Assembly: GCA_002011735.1 (NCBI GenBank)
Contig: MTOQ01000069.1
Coordinates: forward strand, 1-50,661
Source of the DNA: Nitrospirae bacterium JdFR-81
GTDB taxonomy: Bacteria; Nitrospirota; Thermodesulfovibrionia; UBA6902
Direction: 5' to 3'
Length of the DNA: 50,661 bases
Part shown: in pieces, positions 34,741 to 42,974 of the stretch
Numbering within the stretch: position 1 is the stretch's first letter
How the letters are laid out: every line of letters begins with the position of its first letter
Position numbers and translations under genes: made by a program
Notes under the pieces: generated by a model
Told to the model about the DNA's origin: nothing
Seen by the model: only the letters and a program-made list of their open reading frames with translations
The model's database searches: none

Positions 34741-35195
34741 AGAGATTCTCTGTATATCTCGTCCTTGCATTATTTGCGCTGTCAATACAGGCCACATTCT
34801 TCCCACATATCAGACCCGACCTCATCCTTGTACTCGTGTGTTTCTATTCCTTAAGGGAGGGACAGATCAAGGGGATGGCCTATGGTGCCCTTACAGGGCT
34901 TCTGATGGATTCTGCAAGTGGCTTTATCATAGGGCCGAATATCCTCTCTAAATCGGTTGTTGGTTTCTACTTCAACCGTATCAGGCAGAAGTTCTTCCTC
35001 TGGAATGTGTTCTTAAATACACTGTTCATCTGTCTCTTTGCAATTATTGACATCATCCTGGTGAGGGTTATACTCGAGGTATTCTCCGGCCTCTCCTTTG
35101 CCATGAGGTCACCTGAGGTGAGCATCCTCTCGGTCATTTACACCACGGCAGGCAGTCTGATAATCTATCCTATCCTCAAGGAGAGGCAGAGTTGA
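34737..35195 (+). CDS. mreD: Rod-shape-determining protein MreD
   Basis: The 152-residue integral membrane protein has about five hydrophobic helices and the family-like segment LRPDLILVLVCFYSLREGQIKGMAYGALTGLLMD near residue 30, here in the form IRPDLILVLV. MreD stabilises the Mre-RodA-PBP2 elongation complex. It is weakly conserved, and the call rests on length, topology and exact position between mreC (4-nt overlap) and the PBP2 gene (4-nt overlap). Confidence 0.93.
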   Translation: MKRFSVYLVLALFALSIQATFFPHIRPDLILVLVCFYSLREGQIKGMAYGALTGLLMDSASGFIIGPNILSKSVVGFYFNRIRQKFFLWNVFLNTLFICLFAIIDIILVRVILEVFSGLSFAMRSPEVSILSVIYTTAGSLIIYPILKERQS

Positions 35196-36976
35196 AAATG
35201 GAAGAAAGGGTCAGGGTCTTCTCATACATAATACTTGCGGTATTTGCACTCTTTATACTGAGGCTGTGGGATCTCCAGGTCGTTAAAGGGCGATGGTATA
35301 GAGAGATATCCGAGAGGAACAGGCTCAGGAGTATAGCGATACCTGCACAGAGGGGTATCATCTATGACAGGAATCACGTCCCCCTTGTTGACAATGAGCC
35401 ATCCTTTGATATTGCCATAATAAGGGAGGACTTCTCTGATGACCCTGAGAGGCTGTCCCTGCTTGCAGGCCTGCTTGATCTTTCACCTGAAGAGATAGAG
35501 AAGAGGCTCAAGGATGGCACGGGCAGTCCCCTGAGCCCTGTCAAGATCAAACAGGACGTCTCATTCAAAGAGGTTGCCATGATTGAGGCAAGGAGGATGG
35601 ATCTGCCAGGTCTCGTAGTAGAGGTTGTGCCAAGGAGGAATTATATATACGGCAGACTCGCAAGCCATGTGATCGGTTATCTCGGATACATGACACCCCG
35701 TCAGCTGAGAGACCCTGCGTATAATGATGTGCCTGTGACCGCCTTTGTCGGACATTATGGCATAGAGAAGACATACGACAGTCTATTGAGGGGCAAGGCA
35801 GGAAGGAGGATCGTTGAGGTCGATGCAACTGGCAGGGTTGTGCGGATAGTGGGGATACAGAGACCTGTTAAGGGAAGGGATATCACCCTGACCCTTGATA
35901 TAGATGTGCAGAGGGAGGCAGAGGAGGGTCTCAGAGGCAGGGCAGGTGCGGTTGTGGTGCTTGCGCCTGAGACAGGCGAGGTCCTCGCCATGGCATCTGC
36001 ACCTTCGTTTGATCCCAACCTCTTTGCAAGGGGTATCAGTTATAGAGACTGGAGGAGGCTCATTAATGACCCCAGGAGGCCCCTTCTCAACAGGGCGATC
36101 CAGGGTGTATACCCTCCTGGCTCCACATTCAAGATAATAGGCGCCCTTGCGGCACTTGAGGAGGGGGTCATAGACAGTGCAACCGAATTCACCTGTAGAG
36201 GTGCCATAGAGATGGGGGGAAGGAGTTTCAGGTGCTGGAAGGAGAAGGGGCACGGCAGGATCAGCCTTTACAGGGCCATCACGGAGTCATGTGATGTGTA
36301 TTTTTATGAGATTGGTAAGAGGCTCGGTATAGAGAGGATCGCTGAATATGCGAGGATGTTTGGTCTTGGTGAGCCAAGCGGGATCGAGCTTGATGGCGAG
36401 AGGAGGGGGATTGTGCCATCAATGGAGTGGAAGCTTAAAAACCTCCACGAGAGATGGTATGGAGGTGAAACCCTCAACACAGTGATAGGCCAGGGCTATC
36501 TGAGTGCCACACCCCTGCAGATGGCAAGGATGGTATCTGCGGTTATCAACGGAGGCAGACTCTACAGGGTGCACCTTTTAAGGGACAGACCCATTGAGCT
36601 TGAGAGGACGATAGAGATAGACCCTGGCAGTGAGTCCTTTCTAAAGAGGGCACTTATCGGTGTTGTTGAGGATTCTAATGGCACGGGCAGAAAGGCACAC
36701 TCAGGATGGGTGAGGATAGGAGGAAAGACAGGCACGGCCCAGGTGGTGAAGAAGGGACAGAGGGGTGTAAGATCAAAGAGGAACAGGGATCATGCGTGGT
36801 TTGTGGCATTTGCACCTGAGGATGAGCCCGAGGTTGCTGTATCTGTATTTGTTGAGCATGGTGGGCAGGGAGGCACAGCGGCTGCACCCATCGCAAGGGA
36901 TGTCATCGAGGCATACTTCAGGGCGGATGGCTCAGGGCTGAGGGCTGACAAGGAGGTTATGGAGAGGTCGTTATGA
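35192..36976 (+). CDS. mrdA: Penicillin-binding protein 2 (elongation transpeptidase)
   Basis: PBP2 cross-links peptidoglycan during elongation. The 594-residue protein has an N-terminal membrane helix (about residues 9-27), the dimerisation domain starting RSIAIPAQRGIIYDRNHVPLVDN, and a transpeptidase domain. The latter has the active-site serine in PPGSTFKI (near residue 311), the SxN-type motif as SCD in ESCDVYFYEIG, and KTGTAQ (near residue 510). The Asp in SCD matches PBP2 orthologues. The start is TTG 35192 or ATG 35198; AAGGAGAGG upstream fits the TTG better. It overlaps both neighbours by 4 nt. Confidence 0.96.
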   Translation: MKMEERVRVFSYIILAVFALFILRLWDLQVVKGRWYREISERNRLRSIAIPAQRGIIYDRNHVPLVDNEPSFDIAIIREDFSDDPERLSLLAGLLDLSPEEIEKRLKDGTGSPLSPVKIKQDVSFKEVAMIEARRMDLPGLVVEVVPRRNYIYGRLASHVIGYLGYMTPRQLRDPAYNDVPVTAFVGHYGIEKTYDSLLRGKAGRRIVEVDATGRVVRIVGIQRPVKGRDITLTLDIDVQREAEEGLRGRAGAVVVLAPETGEVLAMASAPSFDPNLFARGISYRDWRRLINDPRRPLLNRAIQGVYPPGSTFKIIGALAALEEGVIDSATEFTCRGAIEMGGRSFRCWKEKGHGRISLYRAITESCDVYFYEIGKRLGIERIAEYARMFGLGEPSGIELDGERRGIVPSMEWKLKNLHERWYGGETLNTVIGQGYLSATPLQMARMVSAVINGGRLYRVHLLRDRPIELERTIEIDPGSESFLKRALIGVVEDSNGTGRKAHSGWVRIGGKTGTAQVVKKGQRGVRSKRNRDHAWFVAFAPEDEPEVAVSVFVEHGGQGGTAAAPIARDVIEAYFRADGSGLRADKEVMERSL

Positions 36977-38094
36977 TAGACAGGAGACTGTTAAAGAATT
37001 TTGACTGGGGTATCCCCTTTGTCGCCCTGTTCATATCATTGATAGGTGTGGCCACGATCTATAGTGCCACAAGGCCGGTGTTCGACATCCCGCAGCAGGA
37101 CTTTTACCTGAGGCAACTATACTGGATAGCCATCGGCATGCTGGCCTTCATCTTTACAATAAGCATCGACTACAGACACCTGGTGAGGTTTGCATATATA
37201 TTATTCTTGATTGGCGTTATCCTCCTCTTTGCAGTGCTATTCATAGGTAAGAGGGGCATGGGTGCACAGAGGTGGATAGTGCTCGGTCCGTTCTCATTCC
37301 AACCATCTGAATTCTTCAAGATACTCTTTATTGTGGCACTATCACGATACCTGTCACGGATGGATCGCTCAAGACCGCTTGGCCTGCGGGAGATCATCAG
37401 GATGCTGACCCTCTTTGTGCTCATCCCTTTCATACTCATTATAAGACAGCCTGATCTTGGCACGGCTATTATCCTGCTACTCCTCTTTTCATGCATGGTT
37501 ATGATGGCAGGTGTCAGGAGGAGGATCGCCATAACCGGGATCATCATCGGCCTTGTCTCCCTGCCCTTTATTGGCAGTATCATGTGGGAGAATCTCAAGG
37601 ATTATCAGAGGCAGAGATTGATTGCCTTTGTTGAACCAGAGGCCGATCCTCATGGGGTCGGGTATCATATCAACCAGTCAAAGATCACCATAGGGTCAGG
37701 TGGGTTTACAGGCAAGGGCTATCTGAAGGGCACACAGGGCCCACTGAGGTTTCTGCCCGAGAGGCATACAGACTTTATATTTGCAATATTTGCCGAGGAA
37801 TGGGGCTTCAGTGGTTGTATCGTCCTCTTTCTCCTGTACCTGTTCCTTATAACAAAGGGCATTGACACGGTGAAGAAGGCAAGGGATGCCTCAGGCGCCT
37901 TTATCGTGTTAGGTGTGACCATTGCATTCTCGTTTTATTTCATCATCAATGTCGGTATGACCCTTGGGATGGTGCCTGTCGTGGGCATACCAATGCCCCT
38001 CTTCAGTTATGGTGGCACGGCGATGCTCTCAAACTTCATTGCACTCGGGATTATAGAGAATGTGAGGATGCGGAGGTCTTTTATGTATTATTGA
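36973..38094 (+). CDS. rodA: Rod-shape SEDS glycosyltransferase RodA
   Basis: RodA polymerises lipid II into glycan strands together with PBP2. The 373-residue protein has about ten transmembrane helices and the SEDS signatures RWIVLGPFSFQPSEFFKI, RQPDLGTAIILLLLF, and the catalytic-loop region LRFLPERHTDFIFAIFAEEWGF. The C-terminus has GIPMPLFSYGGTAMLSNFIALGI. It overlaps the PBP2 gene by 4 nt, as usual for this pair. Its stop overlaps the convergent leuB-like gene by 7 nt, with no terminator between them. Confidence 0.96.
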   Translation: MIDRRLLKNFDWGIPFVALFISLIGVATIYSATRPVFDIPQQDFYLRQLYWIAIGMLAFIFTISIDYRHLVRFAYILFLIGVILLFAVLFIGKRGMGAQRWIVLGPFSFQPSEFFKILFIVALSRYLSRMDRSRPLGLREIIRMLTLFVLIPFILIIRQPDLGTAIILLLLFSCMVMMAGVRRRIAITGIIIGLVSLPFIGSIMWENLKDYQRQRLIAFVEPEADPHGVGYHINQSKITIGSGGFTGKGYLKGTQGPLRFLPERHTDFIFAIFAEEWGFSGCIVLFLLYLFLITKGIDTVKKARDASGAFIVLGVTIAFSFYFIINVGMTLGMVPVVGIPMPLFSYGGTAMLSNFIALGIIENVRMRRSFMYY

Positions 38095-39161
38095 TCAGAA
38101 CCACTTACATACCCAGCAACAAGGTCACCCACCTCAGAGGTGGTATACCCCATCTGCCCTGCTGCAAGGCTCTTCAGATGCCTTGATGTCACCTTTATGA
38201 TGGCCTCCTCTATCCCCTTGGCTGCCTCTTCTTCCCCAAGGTGCTCAAGCATTAATCCAGCCGCTGAGATGGCTGCAAGGGGGTTTATCATATTCTTGCC
38301 CTTATACTTCGGAGCTGAACCACCTATCGGCTCAAACATGGAGACCCCGTTTGGATTTATATTGCCTCCAGCAGCGATCCCCATGCCACCCTGTATCATT
38401 GCACCAAGGTCTGTGATGATGTCACCGAACATATTGTCAGTCACTATGACATCAAACCATTCCGGGTTCTTTACGAACCACATGGTTATGGCATCGACAT
38501 GGGCATAGTCTGTCTTTATATCAGGATACTCCTTTGCAACCTCATAGAATGTCCGCTCCCATAGATCAAAGGCGAAGGTGAGGACATTTGTCTTTCCACA
38601 GAGGGTCAGTTTCCTGTCCTTGTTACGTTTCTTTGTAAACTCAAAGGCGAAGCGGATGCACCTCTCAACACCCTTACGGGTATTTATCGACTCCTGTACA
38701 GCGATCTCATCCGGGGTCCCCTTCCTCAGAACCCCCCCTGCACCAGCATAAAGCCCCTCTGTGTTCTCTCTCACCACAACAAAGTCTATATCTTCAGGCC
38801 CCTTGTCTTTCAGTGGGCAATCAACACCTGGATATAGCTTAACAGGTCTTAGATTTATGTACTGATCTAACTCGAACCTGATCCTGAGCAGTATACCCTT
38901 TTCAAGGATGCCAGGTTTTACATCTGGATGTCCAATCGCACCAAGGTAGATTGCATCGAAGCCCTTCAACTCCTCCAGTGCGCTGTCAGGGAGTGTCTCG
39001 CCTGTCCTGAGATACCTGTCTCCTCCGAAATCAAAAAAAGTGGTGTTGAGCTTGAACCCATATCTCCCTGATACCGCATCAAGGACCTTAACCCCCTCGG
39101 CAACCACCTCAGGCCCTGTACCATCACCAGGGATAACCGCTATATTGTATGACCTGGACAA
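38088..39161 (-). CDS. leuB: 3-isopropylmalate dehydrogenase-like beta-decarboxylating dehydrogenase
   Basis: The 357-residue protein belongs to the isocitrate/isopropylmalate dehydrogenase family. It has IAVIPGDGTGPEV at the N-terminus, the substrate-binding arginines in LLRIRFELDQYINLRPV, VRENTEGLYAG, the metal-binding aspartates in VTDNMFGDIITDLGA, and the NAD site GGSAPKYKGKNMINPLA. I favour isopropylmalate dehydrogenase, but tartrate or homoisocitrate dehydrogenase relatives share these motifs, and no other leu gene is nearby. TTG 39161 with GGGGG upstream is the start; the track's 39329 start would run through a tRNA gene. Confidence 0.82.
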   Translation of the reverse strand: MSRSYNIAVIPGDGTGPEVVAEGVKVLDAVSGRYGFKLNTTFFDFGGDRYLRTGETLPDSALEELKGFDAIYLGAIGHPDVKPGILEKGILLRIRFELDQYINLRPVKLYPGVDCPLKDKGPEDIDFVVVRENTEGLYAGAGGVLRKGTPDEIAVQESINTRKGVERCIRFAFEFTKKRNKDRKLTLCGKTNVLTFAFDLWERTFYEVAKEYPDIKTDYAHVDAITMWFVKNPEWFDVIVTDNMFGDIITDLGAMIQGGMGIAAGGNINPNGVSMFEPIGGSAPKYKGKNMINPLAAISAAGLMLEHLGEEEAAKGIEEAIIKVTSRHLKSLAAGQMGYTTSEVGDLVAGYVSGSDQ

Positions 39162-39194
39162 TTCAACCCCCAAGATCCGTATTATTGAAAAAAA

Positions 39195-39270
39195 TGGCGG
39201 TCCCAACGGGACTCGAACCCGTGTCTTAGCCTTGAGAGGGCTACGTCCTAGGCCACTAGACGATGGGACC
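39195..39270 (-). tRNA. tRNA-Glu (anticodon CTC)
   Basis: The minus strand folds into a full cloverleaf: acceptor GGTCCCA/TGGGACC, a D arm, anticodon stem TAGCC/GGCTA with loop CTCTCAA (anticodon CTC, reading GAG), and T arm ACGGG-TTCGAGT-CCCGT. Discriminator G and an encoded CCA end follow. It lies 33 nt before the leuB-like start and would be cotranscribed. A plausible promoter (CTTACA, 18 nt, TAAAAT) lies just upstream. Confidence 0.96.
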
Positions 39271-39325
39271 GGAGACAGTAGTAATTTTAACAAATTAAGG
39301 ATAAAAATGTAAGGCTTATAGAAGG

Positions 39326-39721
39326 TCAATCAAGGATATCCAAGAGGCTCAGTGCAGGGTTTGTAAGGAGGCGGTCGACGATCAGGCCGAAGAAACTCTG
39401 GTCATCAGACTTATAATACCATCCAAGGTGAGTGAAGCAGTTTGAACAGAGGCTTATGCTCCAGCTGAAGCCCTCAAACCACGTATGATCCATAACGGGT
39501 ATGCCATGCACCATGCATCCACTGGCCGAAGAGAAACAACTGATCCTGTAGGTTACCCCCTCGGGATTGGTAAATTCGTGTATATATTCTCCATTTACAG
39601 TGATGTTGTGTGCAGGAAGGGTTATAATGTTCTTACAGGTCTTACACAGCACGGCCTGGCCTTCTTTAAGGCCAAACCTCTTCTCTACCTTTATCCTTGC
39701 CTTTCTGTCCTCCCCCTTCAT
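39326..39721 (-). CDS. Single-domain CULT protein (cereblon thalidomide-binding-like)
   Basis: The 131-residue protein matches the CULT domain, the ligand-binding domain of human cereblon, also known as stand-alone bacterial proteins. Zinc ligands are present as CKTC (Cys26, Cys29) and CSNC (Cys92, Cys95). The aromatic cage that binds uracil-like or glutarimide ligands is complete: Trp81 and Trp87 in HTWFEGFSW and Trp101 in HLGW, with Asn52 in TNPEG and His79 at the conserved places. FFGLIVDRL closes the domain. No Lon or DDB1-binding domain is attached. It is divergent from era, with 57 nt between the start codons. The cellular role of bacterial CULT proteins is, to my knowledge, unknown. 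Confidence 0.88.
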   Translation of the reverse strand: MKGEDRKARIKVEKRFGLKEGQAVLCKTCKNIITLPAHNITVNGEYIHEFTNPEGVTYRISCFSSASGCMVHGIPVMDHTWFEGFSWSISLCSNCFTHLGWYYKSDDQSFFGLIVDRLLTNPALSLLDILD

Positions 39722-39739
39722 TTCCGGGACATTTATATT

Positions 39740-39770
39740 TTAACAAAATGGCACAGAATTGTTGTATACT
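39740..39770 (+). promoter_or_regulatory. Putative era promoter, predicted leaderless
   Basis: TTAACA (39740-39745), 19 nt, TATACT (39765-39770). Only eight bases separate the -10 box from the ATG at 39779, and there is no Shine-Dalgarno sequence. The long spacer lowers confidence. The region also has to hold the divergent promoter of the CULT gene. Confidence 0.45.
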
Positions 39771-39778
39771 CAACTATT

Positions 39779-40669
39779 ATGGAGAAGATACCAGAGGGCT
39801 TCAGGGCAGGTTATGTCTCGATTATTGGCAAGACCAATGTGGGCAAGTCCACTCTGCTCAATCAGCTATTGAGATTCAAACTCTCCATAGTCACACCAAA
39901 GCCCCAGACCACCAGGAGGAGGGTCATAGGCATCCTGAATGGCGAGGGCTATCAGATAGTGTTCATAGATACGCCTGGTATAATCGAGCCAAAATATACA
40001 CTCCAGGAGGTCATGATGACCTATGTGAAGAGGGCCATGGATGACGCCGATGTTATACTCTATATGGTCGATGCCTCGATACCCCAGCAGATTGAAGAGG
40101 ACGTAAGGATGGGCCATACAAAGGATAAACCAGTGATACTCCTGCTTAACAAGATAGACCTCATAAAAAAAGAACTGCTCCTTGAGATGATAGATAGACA
40201 CAGGAAGGCATACCCATTTGACGCCATAATACCCATATCTGCACTCAAGAATGACGGACTGGACAGGGTGATTAAGGAGACGGTCAACCTGCTGCCTGAA
40301 GGCCCACCATACTATCCCTCTGATTACATAACACCTGAACAGGAGCGATTCTTTGTGGCAGAGATTATCAGGGAGAAGATCTTTCTCCGCTACGGTGAGG
40401 AGATCCCTTATTCAACGCATGTTGAGATCCAGGAATTCCGTGAGAGGGAAAGGGGTAAAAACTATATAAGTGCGGTGATATATGTGGAGAAGGACTCCCA
40501 GAAAGGGATCCTGATCGGCAAGGGTGGTCAGGCCCTGAGGCGTATAGGGATGGAGGCGAGACAGGAGATCGAGGGTTTTCTCGGCCGTCCGGTCTTTTTA
40601 GAGTTGTTTGTAAAGGTCAGTGAGGACTGGAGGAAGAGAAAGACAAGGCTGAGAGAGCTTGGTTATTAG
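39779..40669 (+). CDS. era: GTPase Era (16S rRNA-binding ribosome assembly factor)
   Basis: Era binds the 3' end of 16S rRNA and assists 30S maturation. From ATG 39779 the product has 296 residues. The GTPase domain has G1 GKTNVGKST, the G2 region TTRRRVIGI, G3 DTPGI and G4 NKID. The C-terminal KH domain has GKNYISAVIYVEKDSQKGILIGKGGQALRRIG. The track ORF begins 98 codons earlier, inside the divergent CULT gene, and gives an N-terminus foreign to the family, so it is rejected. Confidence 0.95.
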   Translation: MEKIPEGFRAGYVSIIGKTNVGKSTLLNQLLRFKLSIVTPKPQTTRRRVIGILNGEGYQIVFIDTPGIIEPKYTLQEVMMTYVKRAMDDADVILYMVDASIPQQIEEDVRMGHTKDKPVILLLNKIDLIKKELLLEMIDRHRKAYPFDAIIPISALKNDGLDRVIKETVNLLPEGPPYYPSDYITPEQERFFVAEIIREKIFLRYGEEIPYSTHVEIQEFRERERGKNYISAVIYVEKDSQKGILIGKGGQALRRIGMEARQEIEGFLGRPVFLELFVKVSEDWRKRKTRLRELGY

Positions 40670-40682
40670 CCCCTATGGGGCT
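40668..40682 (+). terminator. Short hairpin after era
   Basis: AGCCCC-TAT-GGGGCT directly overlaps the era stop codon. The 6-bp GC-rich stem is not followed by a T-run, so it is at best a weak terminator or a 3' end protector. Confidence 0.35.
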
Positions 40683-40705
40683 TGTGGGAATTAAACTAAT
40701 TTATC

Positions 40706-40734
40706 TTGACATTGGTTCTATCTCCTCTTATAAT
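40706..40734 (+). promoter_or_regulatory. Consensus sigma-70 promoter of the IHF/HU gene
   Basis: TTGACA (40706-40711), exactly 17 nt, TATAAT (40729-40734): a perfect twelve-of-twelve match. The predicted start near 40741 gives a leader of about 19 nt with GAGGTGA before the ATG at 40760. Confidence 0.9.
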
Positions 40735-40759
40735 TTTAAAAAATTATGAGGTGAAGACC

Positions 40760-41038
40760 ATGACAAAGGCAGACATTGTCGACAGATTATGTGAGAGGGT
40801 CGGGCTTCCAAAGAATGAGGCAACAGAGATAGTGGAGTTGCTCTTTAGAACACTGAAGAATGTCCTCTCAGAAGGCGAGTCGGTGAAGATAACAGGCTTC
40901 GGGACCTTCCTTGTAAGGAAGAAGGGGACGAGAAAGGGCAGGAATCCCCAGACCGGCGAGGAGATTCAGATCAAGCAGAGGAGGGTCGTAACCTTCAAAC
41001 CGAGTCAACAGTTTAAGGCCCTTGTTGAAAAGGCATAA
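40760..41038 (+). CDS. ihfA: Integration host factor alpha / HU-family DNA-binding protein
   Basis: This is a nucleoid protein that bends DNA. From ATG 40760 (ribosome site GAGGTGA) it has 92 residues: MTKADIVDRLCERVGLPKNEATEIVELLF, the hinge KITGFGTFLVRKKGTRKGRNPQTGEEI, and the arm end RRVVTFKPSQQFK. The arm proline (RNPQTG) is conserved. The IhfA-like spacing and the following merR gene favour IHF-alpha, but HU is hard to exclude. The ORF-track start at 40706 lies on the -35 box and is rejected. Confidence 0.9.
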   Translation: MTKADIVDRLCERVGLPKNEATEIVELLFRTLKNVLSEGESVKITGFGTFLVRKKGTRKGRNPQTGEEIQIKQRRVVTFKPSQQFKALVEKA

Positions 41039-41044
41039 TCCTTT

Positions 41045-41386
41045 ATGGTTCCTTCTCCTCAAAAACAGGTAATACCTGATAAGGTCTTTTACAAGATTGG
41101 AGAAGTCAGCGAGATCACAAAGATAGAGCCTTATGTATTGAGATACTGGGAGACAGAATTCTCCTTTCTCAGGCCTCGCAAGAACAAGGCAGGCCAGCGT
41201 ATATACTCAAGGAAAGACCTTGAACTTATAATCCAGATAAGGGATCTGCTTTATAAAGAGAGATACACCATTGAGGGTGTAAAGAAGAAGTTTAAGGAGC
41301 GATCCTTTAAGAAGAGTTCTGTCTCTATAGAGACGGTCCAGAATATAAAGAAGAGGCTCAAAGAGATACTCAAGATACTCAAGTAA
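41045..41386 (+). CDS. MerR-family transcriptional regulator
   Basis: The 113-residue protein has an N-terminal MerR winged helix (FYKIGEVSEITKIEPYVLRYWETEF, then RIYSRKDLELIIQIRDLLYKERYTIEGVKKK). A short basic C-terminal helix (NIKKRLKEILKILK) probably serves for dimerisation. No effector-binding cysteines or domain are present. An ihfA-merR-tRNA-Pro arrangement is one I recall from other bacteria. The gene starts 6 nt after ihfA and shares its promoter. Its target is unknown. Confidence 0.9.
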   Translation: MVPSPQKQVIPDKVFYKIGEVSEITKIEPYVLRYWETEFSFLRPRKNKAGQRIYSRKDLELIIQIRDLLYKERYTIEGVKKKFKERSFKKSSVSIETVQNIKKRLKEILKILK

Positions 41387-41392
41387 TCATAT

Positions 41393-41470
41393 CGGGGCGT
41401 GGCGCAGTCTGGTTAGCGCACTCGCTTGGGGTGCGAGAGGTCGGCCGTTCGAATCGGCTCGCCCCGACCA
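41393..41470 (+). tRNA. tRNA-Pro (anticodon GGG)
   Basis: A complete cloverleaf is visible: acceptor CGGGGCG/CGCCCCG, D arm GGCGCAGTCTGGTTAGCGC, and anticodon stem CTCGC/GCGAG with loop TTGGGGT (anticodon GGG, reading CCC). The T arm is GGCCG-TTCGAAT-CGGCT, with discriminator A and an encoded CCA. It starts 7 nt after merR and is probably processed from the ihfA-merR transcript. Confidence 0.96.
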
Positions 41471-41540
41471 TCTCCCTGTCCATCGTGTATACACCACTCC
41501 CCATAGAGAGACTGCCTTTTAAGGTCTTTAGGGTTATGGT

Positions 41541-42974
41541 TCAGCCGAGGACGGAGGCCCTGACAAACTCAAGGAGCAGTGATGGATAGATACCAAGGAG
41601 TATCACCATAATGGTGGTGATGGTGAGGGCGATGCCCATCCCGCCTGACATGCTGAGCTCAACCCTCTCGCCTGGCTCCTTCATATACATATACATCACG
41701 ACCCTTAAATAGAAGAAGGCTGATACCACACTAAAGAGTACCGCCACGATAACAAGGGGGACGTATCCTGAGTATATCGCCTCCATGAACACGTAGAACT
41801 TGGCTATAAAGCCTGCTGTTGGGGGTATGCCGGTGAGTGAGAACATGAAGATAAGCATAAGGGCAGCAGCAACAGGATGCTCCTTTGAAAGACCCGCATA
41901 GTCCTCAAGATCCTCTCCAAGGAGGTCTTCTCGCCTCAACAGTATCACCACAGAGAATGCGCCTATGTTCATGAATGTATATATCATGAGGTAGTTCATC
42001 GTGCTAACAAGTCCCTCTGCTGTGCCTGTTATTATACCGAGGATGGCATAACCTGCATGGGCGATCGAGCTGTAGGCAAGCATCCTCTTTATGTTCCTCT
42101 GCGAGAGGGCGAGTATACTGCCTGTTGCCATCGTGAGGATGGCAAGAGGGACGAGGATGGCTGACCACTGTATGTCGAGCTCGGCAAATGCATCAAAGAA
42201 TACACGGCCGATTACCGCAAAACCTGCTGCCTTTGGCCCTACAGACATAAACGCCGTAACGGACGTCGGTGCACCCTCATAGACATCAGGCGCCCACATG
42301 TGGAAAGGCACAAGTGCAATCTTGAAACCAAAGGCGATGATGAAGAACACAAGCCCCAGGAGGGTGATGGGATTGTTAAGCAGGCCGAGCTCATGGAGGC
42401 CTGATGCTATCCCCTTCAGGTGTGTTGTGCCTGTAAGACCGTAGACAATGGCTATCCCGTAGAGGAGGAATGCAGAGGAGAATGCACCAAGAAAGAAATA
42501 CTTCATCGCTGCCTCTGCCGAACGCCTCTGCCTCCTGATTATCCCTGCAAGGACATAGGTAGAAAGGGCCATAAGCTCAAGGCCAAGATAAAGGACGATG
42601 AGGTCACCTGCACTCGCCATTATCATCATGCCTGATGTGGCAAAGAAGAGGAGACAGTAGTATTCACCATAGGAGGTCTGCTCGATCTTCATATATCTGA
42701 GGGAGATGAGGATGGTCAGGACGAGGTTTATATAGAAGATGAGCTTGAAGAAGTTTGAGTATCCATCAAAGAGGAACACATCCTGGAGCACACCACCGAG
42801 CCAGCCCATCTTAACAAGCCTGTAGTTGATATAGGCAGATATGCCAACACCAACAAGCCCTGTAAGGGCAATAACCTCCTTCCTCTTTACCATGAGGTCA
42901 AGGAGGAGGAGTATGAGTGCAAACAGTATAAAGACGATCTCAGGTGCAAGGAGTCTCAAATCCTGTAGATCCAT
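41541..42974 (-). CDS. nuoN: NADH-quinone oxidoreductase subunit N
   Basis: NuoN is one of three antiporter-like, proton-translocating subunits of complex I. The 477-residue protein has about 14 helices and the Mrp/antiporter signatures LYLGLELMALSTYVL (conserved Glu) and FKIALVPFHMWAPDVYEGAPTSVTAFMSVGPKAAGF (key Lys and the broken helix). It also has KRMLAYSSIAHAGYAILG. It is the last gene of the minus-strand nuo cluster, 0 nt after nuoM, and converges with tRNA-Pro. Confidence 0.96.
   Translation of the reverse strand: MDLQDLRLLAPEIVFILFALILLLLDLMVKRKEVIALTGLVGVGISAYINYRLVKMGWLGGVLQDVFLFDGYSNFFKLIFYINLVLTILISLRYMKIEQTSYGEYYCLLFFATSGMMIMASAGDLIVLYLGLELMALSTYVLAGIIRRQRRSAEAAMKYFFLGAFSSAFLLYGIAIVYGLTGTTHLKGIASGLHELGLLNNPITLLGLVFFIIAFGFKIALVPFHMWAPDVYEGAPTSVTAFMSVGPKAAGFAVIGRVFFDAFAELDIQWSAILVPLAILTMATGSILALSQRNIKRMLAYSSIAHAGYAILGIITGTAEGLVSTMNYLMIYTFMNIGAFSVVILLRREDLLGEDLEDYAGLSKEHPVAAALMLIFMFSLTGIPPTAGFIAKFYVFMEAIYSGYVPLVIVAVLFSVVSAFFYLRVVMYMYMKEPGERVELSMSGGMGIALTITTIMVILLGIYPSLLLEFVRASVLG

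Noticed and set aside
39162-39329. N-terminal extension of the leuB-like ORF up to 39329
   Set aside because: It reads straight through the tRNA-Glu gene and is absent from the family. TTG 39161 with GGGGG upstream gives the normal length.
39485-39778. 98-codon N-terminal extension of era
   Set aside because: It is antisense to the CULT gene, and no Era protein has such an extension. ATG 39779 gives a normal Era N-terminus.
40706-40759. Extended start of the IHF/HU ORF
   Set aside because: The TTG at 40706 is part of a perfect -35 box, and the ATG at 40760 has a good ribosome site and gives the family length.
41484-41493. GTGTATACAC palindrome between tRNA-Pro and nuoN
   Set aside because: It is a short 10-bp palindrome at the convergent 3' ends, with no promoter or terminator features around it.
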